From Sulfidibacterium sp964598065 (GTDB taxonomy: Bacteria; Bacteroidota; Bacteroidia; Bacteroidales; F082), in the NCBI GenBank assembly GCA_964598065.1, contig CAZRAW010000142.1, positions 1-5,460 on the forward strand: a DNA stretch of 5,460 nucleotides. Direction: 5' to 3'. Within the stretch, counting starts at the first letter, position 1; each line of letters opens with the position of its first letter. Below the pieces are notes generated by a model. That model was not told the origin of the DNA. It did not search any database and saw only the letters and a program-made list of their open reading frames with translations. Below are positions 1 through 5,460 of this stretch, in pieces. The position numbers and the translations under genes were made by a program.

Positions 1-11
1 ATATTAAATAG

Positions 12-44
12 AGATTAAGCTGCCTTTTAAAGGCAGCTTAATCT
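12..44. terminator. Long perfect palindrome, probable (bidirectional) transcription terminator
   Basis: Bases 12-27 and 29-44 are exact reverse complements around T28. As RNA this gives a hairpin with a 13-bp stem (GATTAAGCTGCC against GGCAGCTTAATC plus one A-T pair) and a 7-base A/U loop. The GC-rich core GCTGCC/GGCAGC flanked by A/T is what an intrinsic terminator core looks like. It lies about 170 bases beyond the stop codon of the SusD-like gene, so it could end that transcript. Its symmetry would let it also stop a plus-strand transcript entering from the left. The weak point is the trailing U tract: minus-strand RNA continues CUCUAUUUAAU and plus-strand RNA continues UUACAUCC, neither a clean run of U. 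A protein-binding palindrome is the alternative reading. Confidence 0.55.
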
Positions 45-91
45 TACATCCAATTATGTATGAGTCCAGTCTGGTAAACTGGGGTAAATAA

Positions 92-181
92 TGAAAATCA
101 GTGTTTACCCCCCTCCCTAAAGGATGCACTGATTTTCAGCCACTTCCCCTTTAGGGGATTGAGGGGTAAAAGTGGCTGAAA
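92..181. repeat. Nested inverted-repeat intergenic element
   Basis: Three sets of complementary arms are packed into 90 bases. Arm pair A is TGAAAATCAGTG (92-103) against CACTGATTTTCA (127-138), a perfect 12 bp. Arm pair B is TTTCAGCCACTT (134-145) against AAGTGGCTGAAA (170-181), also a perfect 12 bp. Pair C is TTTACCCC (104-111) against GGGGTAAA (163-170), continuing through TCCCTAAAGG (114-123) against the complementary bases at 148-158 with one unpaired base. A and B share bases 134-138, and C cannot form together with A or B, so the folds are alternatives. The CCCCTTTAGGGG core (146-157) is itself a palindrome. The unit resembles dispersed palindromic intergenic repeats, but only one copy is visible, so the repeat family is an inference. 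A role in 3'-end stabilisation or termination of the upstream operon is possible. Confidence 0.6.
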
Positions 182-215
182 CCAAATTGTAACCTTTTTA
201 GAGCGGAATCATGTA

Positions 216-2042
216 TTAATTATAACCCGGATTCTGTATCAGTTTATCATTACGATTCATTTCATTTCGACTAATGGGGAAGAAATAAGCCTTATTCTGC
301 CAGCTTCTTTGCTGATATATGTAAGGTGTAATTGTTGGGACAGTATCTGTTTTATGATCCGGAAGAAGTTTATATACAATTTTAACTGCATGAACCGGAT
401 GATATCCCGAAGTGCCCATTGCCCATCGGCGTACATCAAAGAACCGTTGTCCTTCGTAAGCCAACTCAACACGTCTTTCATTGCGATAGGCTTTGAGCAA
501 AGCAGCCCCCGATGCGGTAATGTCAGGCATCCTTACCCTGTGTCTGATCATATTAAGATAAGTACGGGCTGTGGCATCCTGTCCCAGTTCAATGGAGGCT
601 TCGGCATAATTTAAAAGGATTTCCGTATATCGGAAGAAACGCCACGGAACATCTTGAGCAAAATACTGTGCATCAACCGAAGGATCCATAAATTTACGAA
701 GATAATAGCCTGTATATGTGCCGTTCCAACTCTCAACAGGCCCTTTCCGTGAATCAAGACCATATTTTTCCACCATTTTTCCAGTGGCAGCATCCCAGGT
801 TTGCCATGTCCCCATTTGTATAATACCTACAGGATCATATTTCTGAAGATCTTTCGGACGTGGCCTCCATTTTGCTCCCTCATATAAGATGTCAGCATAG
901 AAACGCGGATCACGGTTTTTATAAGGAGCAGCGGCTTCAGTAGGATTTTCCCAACTGAAAGGTGTACCGTCAGCCATTTCAAATGCATCTACTAAATCTC
1001 CGGTAGGCGTATTGTTTCCCCAGCAATGATAACCATTAGGCTGATCAAACAGGCCAGGATTACCTTCAGCCCAATTATTATCTTCTATATATGATTCAGG
1101 TGTGAAATACCTGACAAAGATATCTTCACTGGTTGATTTGGAAATAAAAATATTAGCATATCCCTTAGCAATACTAGCAGTACTATTTCCTGAAACCTGG
1201 GCAAGACTATATATACCCATGTCTATCACTGCTTTAGCTGCAGCTTGAGCTGCTTCCCAACGAGCCCGTTGACTACCAGAGGTATAACCAACCAAATCGG
1301 GATGTGCATAACCTGGGAAAATCGTAGAAATTTCGTTATGCAAGTCACTGGCAGCATATAACAAAACTCTTGATTTAAGTGCCAGGGCAGCACCTTTGGT
1401 TGCACGGCCATTATTGTCTCCCGTTTCCACTTCAGGCAACAATGCTGCTGCTGTATCACAGTCATTCACTATAAAATTAATAGTCTCGGCATATGTACTA
1501 CGCGGAACAATAAAATTATCAGTTAACTTATACGCTTTTGTGATTAACGGAACTCCGCCATACAATGCGGCCAACTCTTGATAGAAGTATGCCCTTAGGA
1601 AATGAACCTCACCAATCATACGTTTCTTCCTAGCAGGATCAACAAATGGTACCTGATTCACTTTTTCAAAGAATAGGTTACAGCTTCTGATATCCTTATA
1701 AAGGGGTCTCCACATCATATTATATGTATACGGCCCAGACCAATTTACGCTCCAGCCAGGAATCAGATCGGGTGTTAGCAAACTATTATTAAAATCGTGT
1801 ACCCCCCAATCCGGTGTAAACTCTGCATTATCCACATAAGAAGCTAACATGTCAATACTCCAAGGATCACCAAGATCGTTGTATATGCCATTAACAAATG
1901 TTTGAACCAAATTAGGATCTTTCCATACGGCTGCACCGGAAAACTTACCTAATGGTGTCAAATTCAAGAAATTCTTCTTACAGCCAGAAAGAAGCACTAA
2001 GGCCAAAAGCGACATTGTAATTATATACTTAAATTTTTTCAT
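216..2042 (-). CDS. SusD/RagB family nutrient-binding outer membrane lipoprotein
   Basis: This is a surface lipoprotein that should act as the lid of the SusC-like barrel encoded just upstream, capturing a glycan, peptide or other nutrient. The chosen start gives a lipoprotein signal: basic MKKFK, a hydrophobic stretch, then lipobox LSGC with the acylated Cys at residue 21. Family landmarks follow in order. The early GEVHFLRAYFYQELAALYGG segment lies at 144-163, and a TPR-like helix KGAALALKSRVLLYAA at 216-231. PTGDLVDAFEMADGTPF lies at 346-362, NRDPRFYADI at 376-385 and the WRFFRYTEILLNYAEA helix at 467-482. NERRVELAYEGQRFFDVRRW is at 521-540, and the C-terminal FFPISRNEMNRN..LIQNPGY at 587-607. 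The length of 608 residues is normal for the family and no lesion is seen. The gene starts 12 bases after the transporter stop, so the two are co-transcribed. The residues after Cys21 (KKNFLNLTP) lack the acidic export signal described for some Bacteroidota surface lipoproteins. The family assignment is near certain; the ligand is unknown. Confidence 0.97.
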   Translation of the reverse strand: MKKFKYIITMSLLALVLLSGCKKNFLNLTPLGKFSGAAVWKDPNLVQTFVNGIYNDLGDPWSIDMLASYVDNAEFTPDWGVHDFNNSLLTPDLIPGWSVNWSGPYTYNMMWRPLYKDIRSCNLFFEKVNQVPFVDPARKKRMIGEVHFLRAYFYQELAALYGGVPLITKAYKLTDNFIVPRSTYAETINFIVNDCDTAAALLPEVETGDNNGRATKGAALALKSRVLLYAASDLHNEISTIFPGYAHPDLVGYTSGSQRARWEAAQAAAKAVIDMGIYSLAQVSGNSTASIAKGYANIFISKSTSEDIFVRYFTPESYIEDNNWAEGNPGLFDQPNGYHCWGNNTPTGDLVDAFEMADGTPFSWENPTEAAAPYKNRDPRFYADILYEGAKWRPRPKDLQKYDPVGIIQMGTWQTWDAATGKMVEKYGLDSRKGPVESWNGTYTGYYLRKFMDPSVDAQYFAQDVPWRFFRYTEILLNYAEASIELGQDATARTYLNMIRHRVRMPDITASGAALLKAYRNERRVELAYEGQRFFDVRRWAMGTSGYHPVHAVKIVYKLLPDHKTDTVPTITPYIYQQRSWQNKAYFFPISRNEMNRNDKLIQNPGYN

Positions 2043-2054
2043 GTCTTTTAATTC
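2043..2054 (-). promoter_or_regulatory. Intercistronic gap and translation start context of the SusD-like gene
   Basis: Only 12 bases (GAATTAAAAGAC on the coding strand) separate the transporter TAA from the lipoprotein ATG. There is no Shine-Dalgarno GGAGG, only an A-rich stretch ending in AAAAGAC, as is usual in Bacteroidota where A-rich context replaces the anti-SD match. There is no room for a promoter, which supports one transcript and possibly translational coupling that keeps the two complex subunits in proportion. Confidence 0.55.
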
Positions 2055-5000
2055 TTAAAAAGTGAAATTTAAACCTACATTATAAATTTTATTTAAAGGA
2101 TAGCCCCTGCCAGTGGATTCCGGGTCAAAGTCTTTTAGTTTAGTCAAAGTAAACAGATTAGTTCCGCTGATAAAAATTCGCAGATTATCGATGCCAGCTT
2201 TATTATTAATGATTGTGTAACCAATATTCAGATTTTTCAATCTGATATAATTTGTACTTCGTAGCCAATAAGTATTAGGCTGGTTCATCCAGTATTCATT
2301 TTGACGGTTCCATGCCCTAGGTTTTGATGCATTCGGATTATTTACTGTCCAACGCCCTTTTGCGTCATCTTCAAGATAGTTTCCCATTTCCCCGGATTCC
2401 GTGGAGTGATACCGGACAGCCCCGGTAGCCCCCTGAAACAGTAGATATATGTCAAAATTCTTATAACTCAGAGAAAAATTTATTCCGCCAGTAAACGTAG
2501 GCATTGAACTTTTATTGTTGCGCACCTCGTCCAACCCGTTAATAACACCATCATGATTGACGTCTTTAAAAATAATGTCACCTGGCCTTGCACCGGGCCA
2601 GTGTGGATAAGCATTTACAGCGGCCCAATCCTTAAAAATACCTATGGCTTCATAATATAAACCTGTATTCATCGGATGGCCTGTGGATTTTTGATAGCTA
2701 GGAGCCCCGGGAGCTTCATCCCAAAAAAGAATTTTGTTCTGTGCATACCCTCCATTAACACTTACGGTGAAGTGCACTTTTCCAGAACTCTTGCCGTATC
2801 CAATATTAAACTCATATCCATGGTTCTCTACTTTCCCAATATTTTCACGAGGCAGGGTCAAACCTGTTGTAGCAGGCACGGAAGCATTTTTCCACCAAAG
2901 GATATGGGTACGCACGTTGTAAAAATAATCGCCTGATATTTTAAGCTTGCCACCGAACATCTGAGCATCAAAACCGATATCACTCTCATTAGCTACTTCC
3001 CAAGTTATATTCGGATTTGGAACAGTTAATTCGTGTAATATCTTTTCTTCCACACTTTTATTAAAGACATAAGTACGAAGAGGATCAAAAGCATAATTCG
3101 ACATAAATTGGTATGGATTGATTCTGTCATTCCCTGTCTGTCCCAAAGATGCCCTCAATTTAAAATAATTGATCACATGAATATTATTCTTCCAGAAATT
3201 TTCATTGGAAATCCTCCAGCCAACTGATATGGAGGGGAAGAAACCGAAACGGTGATTTTTAGGGAAGATATAGGATCCGTCATATCTCCAGACAAATTGT
3301 ACCAAATATTTTTCCATGTAATTGTAAGTCATACGACCAAAGTAACTCAAACGGGCATTGTGGGTTGCTGTACCTCCGTTATTTTTTTGAAGATTACCTC
3401 CTGCAAACAACTGGTCAATTGCTGCAGAGACGAAGTATTTGCGGGAAGCCCAGAAATCCATCCAATTCCCCTGTGTCTGCTCATAACCCACCATTGCACT
3501 TATATGATGCTTTTCGCTAAAGGAGTGTTTATACTTAACATACGCATTTAATGTGATACGCTGCTCGTCACTAAAAGTCTGCCTAAGTTGGGGCGCTGAA
3601 AAGCCACGCTTCCCTCTCAACAGGAGAGGCTTCCCTGTTATAGAATCGTAACTGTGTCCATCCCAAGTATATAAATACCATGGTTTGTCCCATACTTTAT
3701 GATTATCAATAATTTTGTCTATTGAGGCATTGGCTGTCAGTGATAAACCTTTTACCCATGGAATGGTAATATTCAGTCTTGCATTAGTATTTAATATATA
3801 TCTTTTATCACGGTTATATCCAGTCTTGTTTGTGGTAATCACAGCAGGATTATCACCATATTCAATATCCGGGCCAGGTAAACCATTAGGCCAGTAAGCT
3901 TGCATGGTAGGCTTTCCCCTCATCAGCATCCGGAAAATTCTTGCTGCACTTCTCGATGGAAAATTTCTATTTTCCTGACGACCCGCCAAGCCAAACCCCA
4001 CGTGGATATTCTTGGATATTTTGGTGTCGATATTCGTACGAAAGTTAGCTTGTGAATAGTAGGTGGCGCTGTGCTTATATATAGCGTCCTCATAATTGGT
4101 TCCAACAGAGATAAAATATTTCGTATTGTTCGTTCCGCCTTGTACTGATGCATCCCAGCGATATTGGGGGGTGGCAGGTTTAAAAACAGCGGCAAACCAA
4201 TTAGTATTGGGATGGCCCCAAGGATCAGAACCGTCCTTAAATTTCTTAATATCGGCAGCACTATAAACTATCGGAGTTCCCCGATAAATATTGATTTCAT
4301 TTATCATTTGGGCATACGTGGCAGCATCTGCCATATGGGGGATAAATGTTGGCTGAGACCAACCCTGGTTCAAATTTATGCTGATCTTCGGCTTTCCAAT
4401 AATCCCCTGTTTTGTAGTTATCAAGATAACTCCATTTGCAGCTCTTGATCCATATATGGCAGCCGAAGCATCTTTCAGAATGGTTACACTTTTAATATCG
4501 TTAGGATCCAAACGATTTAAACTTCTGCCAGGAATTCCATCAACAACAATCAAGGGAGAATTGTTACCCAGCGTATTGGTACCTCTTATCAAGAGTGTTG
4601 CAGCATCCTCCCCCGGTTCCCCAGAACGTGTTACTGCAACAAGACCAGGTAAACGTCCTGCAAGCGCATTCGATAGATTCATCGAAGGAACTCGAGCTAT
4701 TTTACTTCCCTTAACACTTACGACAGAACCTGTAACAGATCCTTTTGTCTGCGTACCATACCCTACTACCACCACCTGATTTAATGAAGCAGATATCGGG
4801 CTAAGCGTTACGTTGATAACAGATTGGTTATTAACAGGTACCTCTTTGGTTTGCATTCCTAAAAACGAGAAAATCAGTGTTGCATTTGAAGGAACACTTG
4901 AAATGGAATATTTACCATTCAAATCAGTGGTAGTGCCTTGCGTGGTTCCTTTAATCACAATATCTACACCCGGCAAAGTTTCACCTTTTTTTAAAGTTAC

Positions 5001-5123
5001 TATTCCTTTTACCTGTAGCAGTTTAGCTTGTGCATGCGCTTCCTGTACTCCGGTAAAATAAAATAAAAACCAAAAAAGAGTAAAAAAATAAAATATTTTT
5101 TTCTGAGTAAAATAATTTTTCAT
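2055..5123 (-). CDS. SusC/RagA family TonB-linked outer membrane transporter (no STN domain)
   Basis: This outer-membrane beta-barrel imports the ligand captured by its SusD-like partner, powered by TonB-ExbBD. A Sec signal peptide (residues 1-31, probable cut after AHA) has a very aromatic core, FYFFTLFWFLFYF. It is followed by a carboxypeptidase-regulatory-like beta-sandwich at about 37-112 (KGIVTLKKGETLPGVDIVIKG, then TTDLNGKYSI). Next comes LNQVVVVGYGTQ (114-125), the usual junction into the plug. The plug (about 118-240) shows LIRG, PLIVVDGIPG (190-199) and the SusC signature DIKSVTILKDASAAIYGSRA (209-228), then ANGVILITTKQG (229-240). The barrel fills the rest, with WRYDGSYIFPKNHRFGFFPS at 612-631 and a calcium-loop-like DVNHDGVINGLDE at 854-866. 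It ends in the closing strand YNVGLNFTF with a terminal Phe. The length of 1022 is normal for members without the STN domain, whose absence argues against direct FecR/ECF sigma signalling. The ATG at 5123 is chosen because it opens the signal peptide. The gene is intact and its substrate is unknown. Confidence 0.97.
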   Translation of the reverse strand: MKNYFTQKKIFYFFTLFWFLFYFTGVQEAHAQAKLLQVKGIVTLKKGETLPGVDIVIKGTTQGTTTDLNGKYSISSVPSNATLIFSFLGMQTKEVPVNNQSVINVTLSPISASLNQVVVVGYGTQTKGSVTGSVVSVKGSKIARVPSMNLSNALAGRLPGLVAVTRSGEPGEDAATLLIRGTNTLGNNSPLIVVDGIPGRSLNRLDPNDIKSVTILKDASAAIYGSRAANGVILITTKQGIIGKPKISINLNQGWSQPTFIPHMADAATYAQMINEINIYRGTPIVYSAADIKKFKDGSDPWGHPNTNWFAAVFKPATPQYRWDASVQGGTNNTKYFISVGTNYEDAIYKHSATYYSQANFRTNIDTKISKNIHVGFGLAGRQENRNFPSRSAARIFRMLMRGKPTMQAYWPNGLPGPDIEYGDNPAVITTNKTGYNRDKRYILNTNARLNITIPWVKGLSLTANASIDKIIDNHKVWDKPWYLYTWDGHSYDSITGKPLLLRGKRGFSAPQLRQTFSDEQRITLNAYVKYKHSFSEKHHISAMVGYEQTQGNWMDFWASRKYFVSAAIDQLFAGGNLQKNNGGTATHNARLSYFGRMTYNYMEKYLVQFVWRYDGSYIFPKNHRFGFFPSISVGWRISNENFWKNNIHVINYFKLRASLGQTGNDRINPYQFMSNYAFDPLRTYVFNKSVEEKILHELTVPNPNITWEVANESDIGFDAQMFGGKLKISGDYFYNVRTHILWWKNASVPATTGLTLPRENIGKVENHGYEFNIGYGKSSGKVHFTVSVNGGYAQNKILFWDEAPGAPSYQKSTGHPMNTGLYYEAIGIFKDWAAVNAYPHWPGARPGDIIFKDVNHDGVINGLDEVRNNKSSMPTFTGGINFSLSYKNFDIYLLFQGATGAVRYHSTESGEMGNYLEDDAKGRWTVNNPNASKPRAWNRQNEYWMNQPNTYWLRSTNYIRLKNLNIGYTIINNKAGIDNLRIFISGTNLFTLTKLKDFDPESTGRGYPLNKIYNVGLNFTF

Positions 5124-5367
5124 GATTCATGTATTTAATTTTAATTGAAAATAATTTATACGTTGAGGCATTTTAGGGACACTATATCTAATTTTTAAAA
5201 ATAAAAAATAAAACTGTAGCTAAAAATTTACTGATAACTAATAACTCATAGGCATGTTATTTTAGTTAATAAAAAATGTTAATTCGAATATTTTATTTAT
5301 CACGACATATTTAAAAAAGTTATAAATGGCTACAAATCACAACTATGAAGATGATTTTACAATTTTA
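5124..5367 (-). other. Long AT-rich 5' leader of the transporter operon
   Basis: If transcription starts a few bases past the predicted -7 box, the transcript carries about 240 untranslated bases. I see no gene here. An imperfect AT-rich hairpin is possible: TAACTAATAAC (5235-5245) pairs with GTTATTTTAGTTA (5256-5268) with a two-base bulge and a loop of about 10 bases. ATTTTTAAAAAT (5191-5202) is a perfect 12-bp palindrome, though such matches are common in sequence this rich in A/T. No known riboswitch class is recognisable. The translation start is preceded by AAATACATGAATC, with no Shine-Dalgarno sequence. Long leaders are known targets of post-transcriptional control in Bacteroidota nutrient-uptake operons, but a regulatory role here is inference. 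Confidence 0.4.
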
Positions 5368-5372
5368 ATGTA

Positions 5373-5403
5373 CAAAAGTAAGAAATACTTTTTAAAAAGT
5401 CAA
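5373..5403 (-). promoter_or_regulatory. Bacteroidota housekeeping-type promoter of the susC-susD-like operon
   Basis: On the minus strand a -33 element TTG (5403-5401, in CCTTGAC) is followed after exactly 20 bases by TACTTTTG (5380-5373). That is an exact match to the -7 consensus TAnnTTTG of the Bacteroidota primary sigma factor, with a spacer inside the usual 19-21 range. It is the only minus-strand match to TAnnTTTG between the transporter start and the window edge. The predicted start of transcription is near 5366-5369. The plus strand of this stretch contains only one TTTG and it lacks the upstream TA, so there is no matching divergent promoter. Confidence 0.72.
5374..5400. promoter_or_regulatory. 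Overlapping inverted repeats in the promoter spacer, candidate operator
   Basis: AAAAGTA (5374-5380) and TACTTTT (5386-5392) form an inverted repeat with a 5-base spacer. ACTTTTTAAAAAGT (5387-5400) is a perfect 14-bp palindrome sharing the middle arm. Together they give three alternating AAAAGT half-sites that fill the space from the -7 box up to the -33 element. A dimeric regulator bound here would block the polymerase or remodel the promoter. The sequence is low in complexity, so chance is a real alternative. No regulator gene is in the window. Confidence 0.35.
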
Positions 5404-5404
5404 G

Positions 5405-5460
5405 GAAAACAGTAAAAATTACTCTTATTTTTTTTAATTTTTTGGTGTAATAGACAAAAA
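5405..5460. other. A/T-tract region upstream of the promoter, no gene seen
   Basis: This edge segment contains T tracts of 8 and 6 on the plus strand (A tracts on the coding strand of the operon), about 25 to 40 bases upstream of the -33 element. Such tracts could bend DNA or act as an UP-like element. Alternatively, the plus-strand T runs could belong to the end of a gene lying beyond the window, but no GC-rich stem precedes them here. No coding frame is visible. Confidence 0.3.

Noticed and set aside
1..215. Possible short gene or RNA gene in the tail after the SusD-like gene
   Set aside because: No open frame with coding character, no tRNA-like cloverleaf and no TAnnTTTG promoter on either strand; the stretch is explained better by inverted repeats.
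3923..4261. Minus-strand open frame of 112 codons in another frame inside the transporter gene
   Set aside because: It lies within an intact, family-typical coding sequence in a shifted frame and shows no domain; there is no sign of a frameshift joining it to the main frame.
4378..4779. Plus-strand open frame of 133 codons opposite the transporter plug
   Set aside because: It is fully antisense to highly conserved SusC plug codons, matches no domain I recognise, and has no promoter match or ribosome-binding context. The open frame is a by-product of the codon use of the real gene.
5024..5130. Small minus-strand frame of about 35 codons starting at an ATG 7 bases upstream of the transporter ATG (MNHEKLFYSEKN...)
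   Set aside because: It overlaps the T-rich signal peptide codons in the +1 frame, stays open mainly because the tract is low in complexity, and has no ribosome-binding context. A leader peptide role cannot be excluded but nothing supports it.
5191..5202. ATTTTTAAAAAT palindrome in the leader as an operator
   Set aside because: Perfect short A/T palindromes are expected by chance in sequence this rich in A and T, and it lies well downstream of the predicted start of transcription.
5428..5443. T-rich run near the right edge as an intrinsic terminator for a plus-strand gene
   Set aside because: No GC-rich inverted repeat precedes the T tract and no plus-strand gene enters it within the window.

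Overview
The window carries one complete gene pair of the phylum Bacteroidota, on the minus strand. It consists of a SusC/RagA-family TonB-dependent outer-membrane transporter (1022 codons) followed 12 bases later by a SusD/RagB-family surface lipoprotein (608 codons). Tandem susC-susD pairs are diagnostic of this phylum. The moderately AT-rich coding sequence, very AT-rich spacers and the single Bacteroidota-type promoter (TTG, 20 bases, TACTTTTG) agree with that. The sequence does not settle the class. The SusD N-terminus would fit Sphingobacteriales/Chitinophagaceae or Bacteroidales.

Layout from high to low coordinates, the direction of transcription: 5405-5460 is an A/T-tract region upstream of the promoter. 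5373-5403 holds the promoter, with overlapping inverted repeats of AAAAGT in its spacer. About 5124-5367 is a long untranslated leader of roughly 240 bases. 5123-2055 is the transporter gene, 2054-2043 the short intercistronic gap, and 2042-216 the lipoprotein gene. 215-1 is a non-coding tail. It contains a nested inverted-repeat element (92-181) and a near-perfect 33-base palindrome (12-44) that probably ends transcription.

The two proteins should form a 'pedal-bin' complex at the outer membrane. The SusD-like lid captures an oligosaccharide, peptide or other nutrient outside the cell, and the SusC-like barrel imports it using TonB-ExbBD energy. The transporter has no N-terminal STN signalling domain, so it is unlikely to drive a FecR/ECF sigma pair directly. 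No enzyme, regulator or other locus gene lies in the window, so the substrate cannot be named.

Both genes look intact, with no frameshift or missing family motif. I found no RNA gene, CRISPR array, insertion sequence or new gene system. The points worth a second look are non-coding: the alternative-folding repeat at 92-181 and the iterated half-sites over the promoter.
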